Source of the DNA: Deinococcus aquiradiocola
GTDB taxonomy: Bacteria > Deinococcota > Deinococci > Deinococcales > Deinococcaceae
Length of the DNA stretch: 64,000 bases
Assembly (NCBI RefSeq): GCF_014646915.1
Contig: NZ_BMOE01000001.1
Coordinates: forward strand, 776,079 to 840,078
Reading direction: 5' to 3'
Of this stretch, positions 1 to 9,229 are shown in pieces (position 1 is the first letter of the stretch; the number at the start of each line of letters is the position of its first letter). The position numbers and the translations under genes are program-made. The notes beneath the pieces are model-generated. The model had not been told where the DNA came from and searched no databases. It saw nothing but the letters and a program-made list of their open reading frames with translations.

Positions 1-39
1 GGAGTCTCCGGGTGGGGGCGCGGCTGTCCTGCGGCGGCT

Positions 40-94
40 GCGGTTCGGTGCTCGCTCCGCTCGGCTGAACGCCAGGAGTTCAGTTCAGGCTGGT
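40..94. repeat. Decayed copy of the stop-codon-abutting hairpin repeat
   Basis: The right part of the dispersed element described at 46682-46806 is recognisable here: CTCGCTCCGCTCGGCTGAAC, then a loop, then GTTCAG. The copy ends directly against the TTA that is the stop codon (TAA, minus strand) of the hydrolase at 95-1504. The left half is missing or diverged. Read from the hydrolase it would form a short 3' UTR stem-loop without a clear T-run. Confidence 0.6.
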
Positions 95-1504
95 TTACCT
101 GGCGTTCAGGTGGTACAGCTCGATGCCGATAGCGGTGCGGGCCGGGAAGCCCTTCCAGTAGGTGTCGTCGGCCTTGGGGGTCCCGTCGGGGTTGCGGCTG
201 TACCTGCCGTCCTGCGCGATGGGCGTGGGGACGTTCAGGTACGCGGCGGCGGCCATGTCGCCCTTGAGGCGGTAGTTCAGGAAGGCGGTCACGAAGTGCT
301 CGTTGAGGTTGTTGAGGCGCGCGGAGTCCCAGGCGGGTTCGGCGTAGTGGCCGTACTCGTCGGGCAGGCCGAGGCTGGCGGCGGGCGCGGGGTTGGGGGC
401 GGAGTTGTGGCGGGCGTTCTGGTACACGACCATGTAGCGGTCGGAGTTGACGGCGTTCTCGAAGAGGGATTTCACGCCGCCCACGTAGCCGGCCACGTCG
501 TCGTGATCGCCGACGAGGAACAGGGTGGGGACCCTGATGCCGCTGAGGCCCGAGGCGTCCCAGAAGCCGAACTGCGCGGCGTTGTTCACGCCGATGGCTT
601 TCACGGCGTAGTCGCCGCCCCAGGGGGCGAAGGCGACGACGGCCTTGAGGCGCGGGTCGACGGTGAAAGCGCCTGCCTGCCGTGCCGCGAGGGCGCCGCC
701 GGGCACGAAGAATCCGACCTGCTGCGCGTACGCGGCGCCCGCGAAGTTCAGGGCGCCGTAGCCGCCCATGCTGTAGCCGAGGAGGGCGGTGTTGCCCGCG
801 TCCACGAGGTTGTTCAGGAAGCTGCTGCCGGTGGTGGAGAGCGCGGCGACGCTGTCGAGGACCGCCTGGTCGTCCTGCGCGCGGTTGAGGAGGGTGCTGG
901 CGAAGGCGGCCTTGTCGGCGTGGGTGCTGTCGGTGTGGTCGATGGACGCGACGACGTAGCCCTTGCTGGCGAGGTTCTCGGCGAGGTAGCTCATCAGGTA
1001 GCGGCTGCCGGGGTAGCCGTGCGAGAAGATCACGAGCGGGTAGCGGCCGCCTTTGGTGTCGGGGGCGGCGTCGCGCGTGGCGCGGCCGGGGAAGGTGAAG
1101 GGCACGACGGGGCGTTTGGCGTCGCCGGGGCCGCTGCCGAGCGCGTCGGTGTAGGTGGTGCTCTGAACCTGTCCGGCAGCGAGGGTGGCGGGGTACCAGA
1201 TTTCGACGGTGAGGGGCCGGTCGTAGCGCGGCAGGGGGTTGGGGGCGGGGGTGGTGGCGGCGGCGCGGGCGATGTCGGGCACGTCCTTGCGGGTGAGGCT
1301 GATGGTGCGTACACCGACGGCGTGCGGGCCGCGCGCGCTGAGCTGGGGGGCGTCGGGGCGGGCGTCGCCGGGGGCGGCGAGCGGTGCGGGCGGGGTCTGC
1401 GCGGGGGCCATCTGCGCCAGTGTAACGCCGTTCCCGGCGGTGAGGAGGGCGCTGAGGGCGAGCAGCGCGGCGCGCAGGGGGGACAGTCGGGGGGTGAGCG
1501 TCAT
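95..1504 (-). CDS. Secreted alpha/beta hydrolase (dienelactone hydrolase / PAF-acetylhydrolase-like)
   Basis: A 469-aa protein with an N-terminal signal peptide (a hydrophobic stretch over residues 10-30 ending near LAQMAPAQ), so it is probably exported. An alpha/beta-hydrolase core follows. It shows the oxyanion segment [10 protein letters not shown], the nucleophile elbow GYSMGGYG, an acid region [12 protein letters not shown] and a late His in ARHNSAP, which fits a Ser-Asp-His triad. The family cleaves esters or lipids; the substrate cannot be told from sequence. The start has a good Shine-Dalgarno (GGAGGAACACCC before ATG). The stop codon directly abuts a hairpin repeat. Confidence 0.85.
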   Translation of the reverse strand: MTLTPRLSPLRAALLALSALLTAGNGVTLAQMAPAQTPPAPLAAPGDARPDAPQLSARGPHAVGVRTISLTRKDVPDIARAAATTPAPNPLPRYDRPLTVEIWYPATLAAGQVQSTTYTDALGSGPGDAKRPVVPFTFPGRATRDAAPDTKGGRYPLVIFSHGYPGSRYLMSYLAENLASKGYVVASIDHTDSTHADKAAFASTLLNRAQDDQAVLDSVAALSTTGSSFLNNLVDAGNTALLGYSMGGYGALNFAGAAYAQQVGFFVPGGALAARQAGAFTVDPRLKAVVAFAPWGGDYAVKAIGVNNAAQFGFWDASGLSGIRVPTLFLVGDHDDVAGYVGGVKSLFENAVNSDRYMVVYQNARHNSAPNPAPAASLGLPDEYGHYAEPAWDSARLNNLNEHFVTAFLNYRLKGDMAAAAYLNVPTPIAQDGRYSRNPDGTPKADDTYWKGFPARTAIGIELYHLNAR

Positions 1505-1663
1505 GGGTGTTCCTCCGGGGTGTGGGATGTGTGGGTGCAGCGGAATGCAGCGTGCAGGGCGCGCATCATGGCCCGGTCAGGCGTGCGGCGGGCGTCCGGG
1601 GCAGGGGCCGCCGGACAGGATCGTGAACTGTTGTTCAGGGGCAGGATACACCTGTGCAGCACA

Positions 1664-1712
1664 GGAAAACACGCAGTTGTGGCCCTGGCGCGCATGCCGG
1701 GGCCACAACTGC
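1664..1712 (-). terminator. Intrinsic terminator of the 1747-2250 gene
   Basis: A perfect 13-bp inverted repeat (GCAGTTGTGGCCC at 1673-1685, partner 1700-1712). In the minus direction it is followed by GTGTTTTCC, a T-rich run. It lies just after the stop of the minus-strand gene at 1747-2250 and upstream of the hydrolase start. Confidence 0.75.
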
Positions 1713-1746
1713 AGAGAATGAAGAAATGATGAACGCCGGATGGGCG

Positions 1747-2250
1747 TCAGGGACGGGTGGGGTCCTGCGCGCTCGCCTGACCGCCCCCGTCGCCGTCCGC
1801 GTGCACCTGCGCGCTCGCCGCGGCCCGCTCCGAACGGGCCTGCGTGATGCGGTCCGCGAGCGCCATCGCCTCGTCGGCACTGACGGTCAGGGTGTCGTCC
1901 GTCGGGAGGCGGCTGTCCACGTCCAGCCGCGTGAAGCGCGTCCCGGTGTCCGGCAGGTTCTCCACGCGCAGCCCCCAGTTCGGGGCCTGCGGGGGGTACA
2001 GCAGGTCCAGGCTGGTGTCGCCCTCCTCCAGCCGCAGCAGCGACTGCAGCTGCGCGGCCGCGTCGTCCGTCAGGAAGGTCTTGAAGAACTCGTGCTGCAG
2101 TTCCGGGTCGCCCGCGTGTTCCAGCGCGCGCAGCTGCAGGACCGGCTCGCCCTGCGCGGGCACCAGGGCACTCGGGTCGGGGGCGGCCGTCACGTCGAGC
2201 GTCAGGGCGGAGCGGGCGTCGTCAACCTGGTTGTGCGTGCTGAGGTCCAT
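1747..2250 (-). CDS. Hypothetical protein
   Basis: A 167-aa protein that I do not recognise. It is acidic, with no obvious signal peptide, membrane segment or Cys motif. The middle carries ELQHEFFKTFLTDDAAAQLQSLL followed by a more beta-like half (LDLLYPPQAPNWGLRVENL), and the last 30 residues are Ala/Gln/Gly-rich and probably disordered. High GC at third codon positions and a strong terminator directly downstream support a real single-gene transcript. Confidence 0.65.
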   Translation of the reverse strand: MDLSTHNQVDDARSALTLDVTAAPDPSALVPAQGEPVLQLRALEHAGDPELQHEFFKTFLTDDAAAQLQSLLRLEEGDTSLDLLYPPQAPNWGLRVENLPDTGTRFTRLDVDSRLPTDDTLTVSADEAMALADRITQARSERAAASAQVHADGDGGGQASAQDPTRP

Positions 2251-2367
2251 GCCCCAGCGTAGGCGCGCCCCACCACGCGCCGGGTGAGGGGGCGTTCAGG
2301 GGAGGTTAGGGCGGACAGGTCCGGCGGGCGTCACCCCGCTTTCAGCGGGATTCCATCGGCGTCCGGA

Positions 2368-3207
2368 TCAGGGGTGCGGGGCGAGGTGTTCGAGCGCATG
2401 CCGGGCGCGGGGGAGCTTCACGTCCCGCTGCCCCTCGAAGGCGTACGGTTCGTTCATCAGGAACCAGTACAGGTCGTGCAGGCACGTGTGCGCCAGGTAC
2501 GCCCGGAAACGCAGCAGCGTGTCCGGCGCGCGGTCCGGCAGCATCCCGAGGGCCGCGTCGAGGCTCTGCTGGCGCGGCAGCATGTCGAGCGTGCCGGTCT
2601 TGAGGAGCGCGATGTCGCGCAGCGGGTCGTCGAACCCGGCGCGCGTCCAGTCGATCACGAGCACCTCTCCGCCCTCGCTGACGAGGATGTTGTCCTGCCA
2701 CAGGTCCAGGTGACAGAACGACGCGGGCACGTCGAGCGCGCCGTGCTCCAGCGGCCCCTCGACCGCCTCGAACAGGTCCTCCAGCGGGTACGGTGCGAGC
2801 GCACTCCGGAAGCGTTTCAGGCGCTCACGCAGCTTCAGCAGGTCCACCCGCCCGGACCGGATGGCGTGCAGCCGCGTGAGCGCGTCCCGCAGCTGCGGCA
2901 GGGCGGGCAGCACGTCCGCCTCGCGCAGCGGGTGGCCCGGGAAGTGCCGCATGACGAGCACTTCCACGCCGTCCGCCTCCAGCGCGTCCGCCACGCGGTC
3001 TCCCATTCCGGCGCGGCGCATGTTGTCGGCCTCCAGCAGGTGCTCGCCGCGCCTGCGGCGGTACACCTTCAGGACGAGGTCACCGGCGCGGTACACGCGG
3101 CTCTGCATGCCCGCGTCGGCCGGCACGAGCGGCCCGTAGCGGGCTTCCAGGGTCGGAAACAGCGGGAGTTGGGGGTGGTCGGGGCCGTCCGGCACGGCGC
3201 CCATCAT
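2368..3207 (-). CDS. Aminoglycoside phosphotransferase / choline-kinase-fold family protein
   Basis: A kinase-fold protein of about 280 aa. It has the Brenner-type catalytic loop [11 protein letters not shown] (catalytic Asp, Asn for metal) and the metal-binding [11 protein letters not shown]. Near the N-terminus [11 protein letters not shown] supplies the ATP-binding Lys. APH-family members phosphorylate small molecules; the substrate is unknown and resistance should not be assumed. It follows bshC by a few bases and may be co-transcribed with it. The start is uncertain: GTG 3240 (5 nt after the bshC stop region), ATG 3207/3204, or a leaderless GTG 3195 placed 7 nt after a TATGAT box. Confidence 0.85.
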   Translation of the reverse strand: MMGAVPDGPDHPQLPLFPTLEARYGPLVPADAGMQSRVYRAGDLVLKVYRRRRGEHLLEADNMRRAGMGDRVADALEADGVEVLVMRHFPGHPLREADVLPALPQLRDALTRLHAIRSGRVDLLKLRERLKRFRSALAPYPLEDLFEAVEGPLEHGALDVPASFCHLDLWQDNILVSEGGEVLVIDWTRAGFDDPLRDIALLKTGTLDMLPRQQSLDAALGMLPDRAPDTLLRFRAYLAHTCLHDLYWFLMNEPYAFEGQRDVKLPRARHALEHLAPHP

Positions 3208-3244
3208 AGCCTGCCCCGCGCGGGCGGGAGGAACGCGCACACCG

Positions 3245-4849
3245 TTACTCGAGCCGCAGGGTGACGCTGCCGCCCGCCGCCTGCGAGAGCAGTTGCCGCA
3301 CGGGGTCGTGGCCGTGCTTGAGGACGTACGTCAGGAAGTTCATCTCGCGTTCCTGCGGCGTCCCGGCGGGCAGCAGGTGCAGTTTCAGGCGGGACAGCTG
3401 GCGGGTCCGGTCGTTCTCGGCGCGGGCGAGGGCGCGCACCGACAGGTCCTGCAGCCGCGCGACGCTGAGCAGCGTGCGCGTGGACGTGCGGGCCGCCGCG
3501 CCCTCCAGCGTCGGGTCGAGCGCGCCGAGGTCCGCGGCGAGCCGCGCGAACAGGTCGCGCAGTTCCGTGAGGCGTTCGGCACTCGCGGCGCCCGCCCCGC
3601 GTTCACGGGCGAGCGCCTCGCCGAGCGCGCGTTCCGGGTCCGCCTGGAACGCGGCGGCCGTCACGCCGAACCGGCCGAGCAGGCGGTCCACGTTGCTCTC
3701 CAGCCACGTGACGCTCAGGCGCGGCCACAGCAGCGGCTGCTGCAGGCCGTGCAGGGCGTACACCTCGCGCAGCTGCGCGCCGTACGCGATCTCGCCCGGC
3801 CCGACCACGAAGGCCAGGGTGGGGAGCAGCGCGTCCTGAATGGCGGGCCGCAGTCCGGCGGCGGGCGTCAGGCAGTCCGGGTGCGCGTCCAGCAGCGCGT
3901 CCAGTTCGGCGCGCGTGACGCTCCTGCCGTCCGCGTCGAAGGTGCGGCCCGCGAATCGCAGCAGCACGCGCTGCCCGCCGTCCTCTTCCAGGAAGAGGTT
4001 CGTGGCGCCCGGCGCGCGGCGCAGCTGCGGCGTGAAACCGCGCGCCTCCAGCGCCGCCGCCGCCACCTCGATGCGGCGCGACGACTCCAGCGGGTCCGTC
4101 AGTTCGCGGCGCAGGGCGGGCGCCATGAGGCGCGCGAGGTCCGGGAACAGCGGGTCCAGCACGATCAGGCCGTCCGGGCGCGCGGCGGTCGGGCCGAGCA
4201 GGCGGTGCAGCAGGCGCGCGAACACGTCCGCGTACGAGTGGCCCTGCATGGCCCAGTCGAGCAGGGCGCGCACGGCGTCCCGGCGTTCGGCGGGCGTGTC
4301 GAACTGCGCGAGCAGGTCGTGCACCTGCCGCGTGTACCCGGGCGTCCAGGGGATGCGGCCCACGGGGACGCCCTGCGGCAGGTCGAGGTGCAGGCGGTGC
4401 AGCACCTCCGAGTAGTCGAGGAGCGTGGTGCCCGCCACCTCGTCGGCGTCGTGGTCCTGGCTCGCCACCCAGTACACGCCCAGCACGGGCGCGTCGTCGC
4501 GGTCCAGTTCGCGTGCGAGCAGGGCGGCGCTCGCGCCCTTGTGGACGCTGTACGCCGGGCCGCCCAGCACGCCCGCCTGCTGGCCCGTCACCACGACCGC
4601 CGAGTTCGGGACGAGCAGGCGCTCCAGCTGCACTTCGAGCGGCCTGTCCAGCGTGCCGAGCGCCGCGTGGTACGCGCGCAGGGCCGCCACGAGCGCCGCG
4701 CGGTCCACGTCGGGCCGGAAGGTGGCACGCTCCGCGAGGCCCGGCAGGTCGGCGGGCGACAGGCGGAAGAATTCAGGCAGGTCGCCGTCCGCGTAGGCGC
4801 GGGCGACGCTGCGCGTCTCGGTCGGCCGGGTCGGCACGGTCCGACTCAC
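3245..4849 (-). CDS. bshC: Bacillithiol biosynthesis cysteine-adding enzyme BshC
   Basis: A 534-aa protein of the expected BshC length. It has the family hallmarks [19 protein letters not shown] near residue 90 and [13 protein letters not shown] near residue 130, and a long helical C-terminal region. BshC ligates Cys to GlcN-malate, the last step of bacillithiol synthesis, giving the main low-molecular-weight thiol of Deinococcus. The ATG overlaps the stop of the upstream Crp-type regulator by 4 bp, implying translational coupling. A phosphotransferase follows 4 nt or more downstream, depending on its start. Confidence 0.93.
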   Translation of the reverse strand: MSRTVPTRPTETRSVARAYADGDLPEFFRLSPADLPGLAERATFRPDVDRAALVAALRAYHAALGTLDRPLEVQLERLLVPNSAVVVTGQQAGVLGGPAYSVHKGASAALLARELDRDDAPVLGVYWVASQDHDADEVAGTTLLDYSEVLHRLHLDLPQGVPVGRIPWTPGYTRQVHDLLAQFDTPAERRDAVRALLDWAMQGHSYADVFARLLHRLLGPTAARPDGLIVLDPLFPDLARLMAPALRRELTDPLESSRRIEVAAAALEARGFTPQLRRAPGATNLFLEEDGGQRVLLRFAGRTFDADGRSVTRAELDALLDAHPDCLTPAAGLRPAIQDALLPTLAFVVGPGEIAYGAQLREVYALHGLQQPLLWPRLSVTWLESNVDRLLGRFGVTAAAFQADPERALGEALARERGAGAASAERLTELRDLFARLAADLGALDPTLEGAAARTSTRTLLSVARLQDLSVRALARAENDRTRQLSRLKLHLLPAGTPQEREMNFLTYVLKHGHDPVRQLLSQAAGGSVTLRLE

Positions 4850-5532
4850 GCGCCGAGCGGCTGGCGCGCCGCGTCCTGAAGGCCGGACAGGTCCGTGACC
4901 ACGATGCGCCGGTACCCGAGGTCCAGCAGGCCCCGCCCCCGGAAATCCCCGAGGAGCTTCGTGATGGTTTCGCGGGTGGACCCCACCACGTACGCGAGGT
5001 CCTGATGCGAGATGCGTCCCCGCAGCGCCACCGGGCCGTTCTCGGCCGCCTGCCCGCCCGGACTGCTCTCGTGCGCCAGCTGCAGCAGCGCCAGCGCGAG
5101 CCGCTGCGAGACTTCCAGGAACACCAGCTGCGAGAGGCGCTCCTGCAGGCTGCGCGTCTGGCGCGCCACCTGCGCCGTCAGCGCGACCGCCATGTCGGGA
5201 TGCTGCCGGATGAGCTGCCGCAGGTTGTCGCCGCCCAGCACGAGCGCCTCGACGTCGTCCATCGCCTCGGCGTACAGGCCGTACGTGCCGCCGGGCGTGA
5301 GGGTCGCCATGCCGAGCACCTCGCCCTGCCCGTGCACGCTGACCGTCACCTCGCGCGCGCCCGTCCCCAGGCGGTACAGGCGGACGTGGCCGGACGTGAT
5401 GGCGAACGCCGCCTCCGCGACGTCGTCACTGTGATGAAGCAGGCTGCCGCGACTCCAGTTCAGGGTCCGGGTCGAGCTGAGGACGGCAGCCCTCGCCTCG
5501 GCAGTCAGGGCAAGAAGGAAACTGGGCAGCAT
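4846..5532 (-). CDS. Crp/Fnr-family transcriptional regulator
   Basis: A 228-aa protein. An N-terminal cyclic-nucleotide-binding-fold barrel (about residues 20-115, with AFAITSGHVRLYRLG and GEVLGMATL) leads through a dimerisation helix to a C-terminal winged helix (ISHQDLAYVVGSTRETITKLL, recognition helix STRETITK). There is no Fnr-type Cys cluster, so oxygen sensing through Fe-S is unlikely; the ligand is unknown. It is the first gene of a minus-strand operon and overlaps bshC by 4 bp, suggesting that it controls thiol or oxidative-stress genes. GATACT lies 8 nt before the ATG, so the mRNA may be leaderless. Confidence 0.9.
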   Translation of the reverse strand: MLPSFLLALTAEARAAVLSSTRTLNWSRGSLLHHSDDVAEAAFAITSGHVRLYRLGTGAREVTVSVHGQGEVLGMATLTPGGTYGLYAEAMDDVEALVLGGDNLRQLIRQHPDMAVALTAQVARQTRSLQERLSQLVFLEVSQRLALALLQLAHESSPGGQAAENGPVALRGRISHQDLAYVVGSTRETITKLLGDFRGRGLLDLGYRRIVVTDLSGLQDAARQPLGA

Positions 5533-5652
5533 ACCCGCACAGTATCAGCAGGGAAGCCGTGCGCCAAAGGCAAGGGAACGCACGATTGACGCGTGCAGGC
5601 GCGCCGCGCCCGCTGGCAGCGGAAAGTGCGGCGTGCTACACTCCGCGCTGTT

Positions 5653-6438
5653 ATGGCCGCGCCCAGCACCACCGCCCACCCCGGCCGCCCCGCCCGCCTC
5701 GACCTGCTCGGCCACCCGCTCGACCCCGTCAGTCTGGACGCGGCCCTCGACCTGCTCGGCACGTGGATCCAGGGACCGCGCGCGCCACACACCGTCGTGA
5801 CGCTCAACCCGGAATTCATCATGCAGTGCCGCGACGGCTCGGACCTCGCCGCGCGCTTCACGGCCGCGATCCGGGCCGCGGACCTCGTCACGGCGGACGG
5901 CGTGGGCATCGTGTGGGCCGCGAAGGAACTGCTGCACGCGGACGTGCCCCGCGCGCCCGGCTTCGACCTGAGCGCGGGCCTGATGCAGCGCCACGGGCCG
6001 AACCTGCGCGTGTTCTTCCTCGGCGCGAAACCCGGCGTGGCCGAGATAGCCGCTCAGAACGCCCGCGAGAAGTACGGCGTCGTGGTGGCGGGCGTCCACC
6101 ACGGGTACTTCGACGCGTCGGACGACGTGCGCGTCGCGGAACTCGTGCGCGACAGCGGCGCGGACCTGCTCCTCACCGCGATGGGCGCCGCGCGGCAGGA
6201 GATCTTCAACGAGTACTGGCGCGAGGTGCTGAACGTGCCCGTCATGATGGGCGTCGGCGGCGTGCTGGACGTCCTGGCGGGCACCGCCACCCTCGCACCC
6301 GCCTGGACGCGCCGCCTGGGCGTCGAGTGGATCTGGCGCGTCGCGGGCGACCGCAAACGCTGGGGCCGCGCGCCCGCCCTCGCCCGCTTCGTCGGCGTGG
6401 TCCGGCAGGCGAAACGCCGCGCGGCACGCTCCACCTGA
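5653..6438 (+). CDS. WecG/TagA/CpsF-family glycosyltransferase
   Basis: 261 aa from ATG 5653, chosen because a TACACT -10 box (5637-5642) lies 10 nt upstream and the family fold starts at about LDLLGHPLDPVSLDAAL. Family signatures: TLNPEFIMQCR, ADGVGIVWAAK, VFFLGAKPGVAE, VAGVHHGYF and MGAARQEIF. These GT26 enzymes transfer N-acetyl-mannosamine-type sugars to lipid-linked acceptors in surface polysaccharide or teichoic acid synthesis. It stands alone, transcribed away from the crp-bshC operon, so its pathway is not shown by context. Confidence 0.9.
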   Translation: MAAPSTTAHPGRPARLDLLGHPLDPVSLDAALDLLGTWIQGPRAPHTVVTLNPEFIMQCRDGSDLAARFTAAIRAADLVTADGVGIVWAAKELLHADVPRAPGFDLSAGLMQRHGPNLRVFFLGAKPGVAEIAAQNAREKYGVVVAGVHHGYFDASDDVRVAELVRDSGADLLLTAMGAARQEIFNEYWREVLNVPVMMGVGGVLDVLAGTATLAPAWTRRLGVEWIWRVAGDRKRWGRAPALARFVGVVRQAKRRAARST

Positions 6439-6492
6439 AGCGCCCCAGGACCGCCCGCAGGACCACCCGAATCCGTCCATCCAGACCAAGGC

Positions 6493-7017
6493 TCAGGCAG
6501 GGTCCAGCTCGATCCAGTAGCGCCGTCCCGGTTCGCCGTGCGGGTTCGTGACGTGGCATTCCAGCACGCCGCCCGCCGCTTCGATGATGCGGGCCGAGGC
6601 GGCGTTCGCGTCGTCGCACTGCAGCAGCACGCGCGTCAGGCCGAGCGTGCGGGCGTGCGGCAGGACGGCCGCGAGGAGCCGGTGCCCGTACCCCTGGCCA
6701 CGCCGGGAGGGCCGCACCTCGTACCCCACGTGGCCGCCCCATGCGTCCAGGGCGGGCGTCAGGTGGTGGCGCAGGCTGACGCGGCCCACGTACTCGCCGT
6801 CCACGACGCCCCAGTACACGCTTTCCGGCACGCGGCCCTCCGGCACGTGCGTTCCGCGCTCCGCGAGCCGCCGCACGTATTCCGGCAGCAGGTCCGGGTG
6901 CAGTTCCAGGTGCTCGCCCGCCGCGTGGGACTCGGCGAGGGCCGCGCGGTACGTGACGAGCAGGTCCTGCGAGGGCGTGACGAGCGTGAGGGCGGACGGC
7001 ATATCGGTCGGCGTCAT
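6493..7017 (-). CDS. GNAT-family N-acetyltransferase
   Basis: A 174-aa protein. It has the acetyl-CoA-binding motif A segment VGYEVRPSRRGQGYGHRLL and a typical late strand (VLLQCDDANAASARIIEAAGG). The acceptor is unknown. The ATG follows the stop of the upstream flavin reductase by 1 nt (TGACATG), so the two are translationally coupled. It is the last gene of the cysS operon and would share the cysS attenuator. Confidence 0.88.
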   Translation of the reverse strand: MTPTDMPSALTLVTPSQDLLVTYRAALAESHAAGEHLELHPDLLPEYVRRLAERGTHVPEGRVPESVYWGVVDGEYVGRVSLRHHLTPALDAWGGHVGYEVRPSRRGQGYGHRLLAAVLPHARTLGLTRVLLQCDDANAASARIIEAAGGVLECHVTNPHGEPGRRYWIELDPA

Positions 7018-7018
7018 G

Positions 7019-7624
7019 TCAGATCTCCCAGTCGGACGTGATCGTGCGGCCGCGCAGGCGGGCGGCCAGTTCGGCCTTGACGGCGAGCGTCTTCTCCAGC
7101 CGCGCCCGCAGGGCCGGGACGGGCTGCCCGTCGTCCTGCCAGTCGCGGCCCGACGCGTACACCTGGTACGGGTTGAGCACGCACTTGAAGTCCAGCATCA
7201 GCGACGTCTGCAGGCTGGCGGCCGCCATGTAGCTGTGCGGCAGTCCGCCGGAGCACACGAAGGTCACGAGCTGATCGAACCACGCCGCGCGTCTGCCCTC
7301 CCCGGTCGAGCCGGTCGCCTCGATGACGTTTTTGAGGGCGCTGCCGAGCGACCAGTTGTAGACGGGCGCGGCGAGGACCACGCCGTCCGCGTCCTGCACG
7401 GCGCGGTGCAGCGTGGCGTGGTGTGGGCTGTCGTACACGGCGTGATGGTCGAAGGGCGGGAGGGGCGTGTCGCGCAGGTCGATCAATTGGACGTGGTGCC
7501 CGGCCCCGGCGAGCACGTCACGGCTCAGGTGCGCGAGGACGCGGCTGCGGCTGTTCGGGTCGAGGCTGCACGACAGGACCGTGAAGCGCAGCGGGGCGGC
7601 GGGCGTCACTTCTGCGGGCTTCAC
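7019..7624 (-). CDS. NADPH-dependent FMN reductase family protein
   Basis: A 201-aa flavodoxin-fold protein with the phosphate-binding loop [14 protein letters not shown] near residue 18 and the flavin-binding [17 protein letters not shown] segment. Family members reduce FMN, quinones or azo compounds with NAD(P)H. The GTG start overlaps the cysS stop by 4 bp (GTGA), so it is translated as part of the cysS operon. The link between cysteine supply and this reductase is contextual only. Confidence 0.9.
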   Translation of the reverse strand: MKPAEVTPAAPLRFTVLSCSLDPNSRSRVLAHLSRDVLAGAGHHVQLIDLRDTPLPPFDHHAVYDSPHHATLHRAVQDADGVVLAAPVYNWSLGSALKNVIEATGSTGEGRRAAWFDQLVTFVCSGGLPHSYMAAASLQTSLMLDFKCVLNPYQVYASGRDWQDDGQPVPALRARLEKTLAVKAELAARLRGRTITSDWEI

Positions 7625-9081
7625 TTCTTCCAGCGTGCGCCGTCCCGGGTGTCCTCGATGGTCAGGCCGACGGCGGCCAGCCGGTCACGGAGGGCGTCCG
7701 ACTCGGCGTACTGCTTGTTCAGGCGGTAGTTCTGCCGGGCCTGCAGCACGAGTTCCAGCAGGGTATCGAGCATCTGCGCGTCGTCCTGCGTGTCGCTCTG
7801 GCCCTCCATGAACAGGCCGAGCACGTCGCCGCCCAGTTCGCGGTACGCGTCGTGCGCGGCCTGCAGTCCGGCACGGCCGATCCCTGCGGCGAGGGCGGCG
7901 TTCACGTCACGCGTCAGGCCGAACAGCGCGGCGACCGCTTCGGGCGTGTTGAAGTCGTCGCGCATGGCCGCCTCGAACGCGTCCCGGTGCGCGCCGATCC
8001 GCGTGACGAGGGCCGAGTCGTCGTGCTCGGCGGCGCTTGCCAGGCGGCGCTCGACCTCGCCTTTCGCTTCGGTGAGGCGCCTGTAGCCGTTCTGGGCGCT
8101 GACGAAGGCGTCGTCGTTGAATTCGGTGATGCTGCGGTAGTGGCTGGACACGAGCAGGAAGCGCACCGTCATCGGGTCGAGGCGCCTGTAGAGGTCCTGC
8201 AGGGTCGTGAAGTTGCCTTTGCTCTTGCTCATCTTCTCGCCGCCGATGGTGAGCATGTTGTTGTGCATCCAGTAGCGCGCGAAGGGGTGTCCGGCCGCTT
8301 CGCTCTGCGCGATCTCGGCCTCGTGGTGCGGGAACTGCAGGTCCAGGCCGCCGCCGTGAATGTCGAAGCCCTCCCCGAGGTACTTGAGGCTCATGGCGCT
8401 GCACTCGATGTGCCAGCCGGGGAAGCCCTCGCCCCACGGGGAGTCCCAGCGCATGATGTGGCCGGGTTCGGCGTTCTTCCAGAGGGCGAAGTCGCGCGGG
8501 TCGCGTTTCTCGGTGCGGACTTCCTCGCGGGTGCCTTCCTCCTGGTCGTCGAGTTTGCGGCCGGACAGCACGCCGTAGTTCGGCCAGCTGCGCACGTCGA
8601 AGTACACGCTGCCGTGCGATTCGTAGGCGTGGCCGCGCGCGATGAGTTCCTGCACGAGCGCGATCTGCTCGCCGATGTGGCCGGTCGCGCGCGGCTGGAT
8701 GCTGGGCCGCAGGACGTTCAGGCGGCCCATGTCGTCCATGAAGCTCCAGAAGTACTTCTCGGCGACTTCCATGGGCTGCAGCTGTTCCAGGCGGGCGCGG
8801 GCGAGCATCTTGTCCTCGCCGTCGTCGCTGTCGTTCTGGAGGTGGCCGACGTCGGTGATGTTGCTGACGTAGCGCACCGCGTACCCGAGGTGCATGAAGT
8901 ACCGGCGGATGACGTCGAAGGCGACTTCCTTCTTGGCGTGGCCGACGTGCGCGTCGCTGTACACGGTGGGTCCGCACAGGTACATGCCGATGCGGCCGGG
9001 CGAGGTCGCCTCGAACTTCACTTTGCGGCGTTGCAGGGTGTCGTACAGGTACACGTCGGGGAAGGTGGGGGCCTGGGTCAT
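7621..9081 (-). CDS. cysS: Cysteinyl-tRNA synthetase
   Basis: A 486-aa class I synthetase from ATG 9081, chosen for the AGGAG Shine-Dalgarno (ATTAGGAGACCCC); upstream in-frame residues do not look conserved. Visible signatures: [18 protein letters not shown] (Zn Cys plus HIGH-type HVGH), WHIECSAM (Zn ligand) and KMSKSKGNF. It charges tRNA-Cys. It heads an operon with a flavin reductase and a GNAT protein. Its 135-nt leader holds a Cys-rich leader peptide and an intrinsic terminator, so transcription is probably attenuated according to charged tRNA-Cys. Confidence 0.96.
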   Translation of the reverse strand: MTQAPTFPDVYLYDTLQRRKVKFEATSPGRIGMYLCGPTVYSDAHVGHAKKEVAFDVIRRYFMHLGYAVRYVSNITDVGHLQNDSDDGEDKMLARARLEQLQPMEVAEKYFWSFMDDMGRLNVLRPSIQPRATGHIGEQIALVQELIARGHAYESHGSVYFDVRSWPNYGVLSGRKLDDQEEGTREEVRTEKRDPRDFALWKNAEPGHIMRWDSPWGEGFPGWHIECSAMSLKYLGEGFDIHGGGLDLQFPHHEAEIAQSEAAGHPFARYWMHNNMLTIGGEKMSKSKGNFTTLQDLYRRLDPMTVRFLLVSSHYRSITEFNDDAFVSAQNGYRRLTEAKGEVERRLASAAEHDDSALVTRIGAHRDAFEAAMRDDFNTPEAVAALFGLTRDVNAALAAGIGRAGLQAAHDAYRELGGDVLGLFMEGQSDTQDDAQMLDTLLELVLQARQNYRLNKQYAESDALRDRLAAVGLTIEDTRDGARWKK

Positions 9082-9129
9082 GGGGTCTCCTAATGGGGGT
9101 CGTGCGGGGGCCGGGCGGGCCGGAAGCAT

Positions 9130-9165
9130 AAAAAAGGCCGCGCTCCCGGTATGGGCGAGCGCGGC
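9130..9165 (-). terminator. Intrinsic terminator in the cysS leader (attenuator)
   Basis: On the minus strand GCCGCGCTC pairs with GAGCGCGGC (plus-strand arms 9157-9165 and 9137-9145), extended by CCC/GGG, and is followed at once by TTTTTT. It sits about 50 nt upstream of the cysS start and downstream of the leader peptide. No minus-strand gene ends here, so it can only act on transcripts entering cysS. Confidence 0.85.
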
Positions 9166-9188
9166 GGCAGAGCGTCCTCTGCTACCGC
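9161..9188 (-). promoter_or_regulatory. Competing (antiterminator) hairpin in the cysS leader
   Basis: On the minus strand a 12-nt arm (plus positions 9177-9188) pairs with 9161-9172 around a 4-nt loop, with two internal mismatches. The 5' arm contains the leader peptide stop codon, so a terminating ribosome would cover it. The 3' arm shares 9161-9165 with the terminator stem, so the two hairpins exclude each other. This is the expected antiterminator layout. Confidence 0.65.
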
Positions 9189-9217
9189 TTGGGGGGGCAA
9201 CAGGTGAGGCGGGTCAT
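9182..9217 (-). CDS. cysS leader peptide (tandem Cys codons)
   Basis: A 12-codon reading frame, ATG to TAG, encoding [11 protein letters not shown] with consecutive TGT-TGC codons. A TATACT -10 box (plus 9224-9229) ends 6 nt before the ATG, so it would be leaderless, like many genes here. A ribosome stalled at the first Cys codon leaves the 9161-9188 hairpin free to form and block the terminator. A ribosome that reaches the stop codon masks it and allows termination. The Cys-rich composition before a cysteinyl-tRNA synthetase is what attenuation predicts. Confidence 0.8.
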   Translation of the reverse strand: MTRLTCCPPKR

Positions 9218-9223
9218 GGACGG

Positions 9224-9229
9224 AGTATA
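9224..9229 (-). promoter_or_regulatory. -10 box of the cysS operon
   Basis: TATACT on the minus strand, 6 nt before the leader peptide ATG. No convincing -35 hexamer was seen at 16-18 bp. Confidence 0.7.

Noticed and set aside
110..1729. Long plus-strand open frame opposite the secreted hydrolase
   Set aside because: Low-complexity Gly/Val/Arg-rich sequence typical of the antisense of a GC-rich gene. The minus-strand frame has clear hydrolase motifs.
2341..2370. Another copy of the stop-codon repeat before the phosphotransferase stop
   Set aside because: GATTCC and CCGGATCA are present near the stop, but the hairpins and the GGCTGAAC core are missing; too weak to call.
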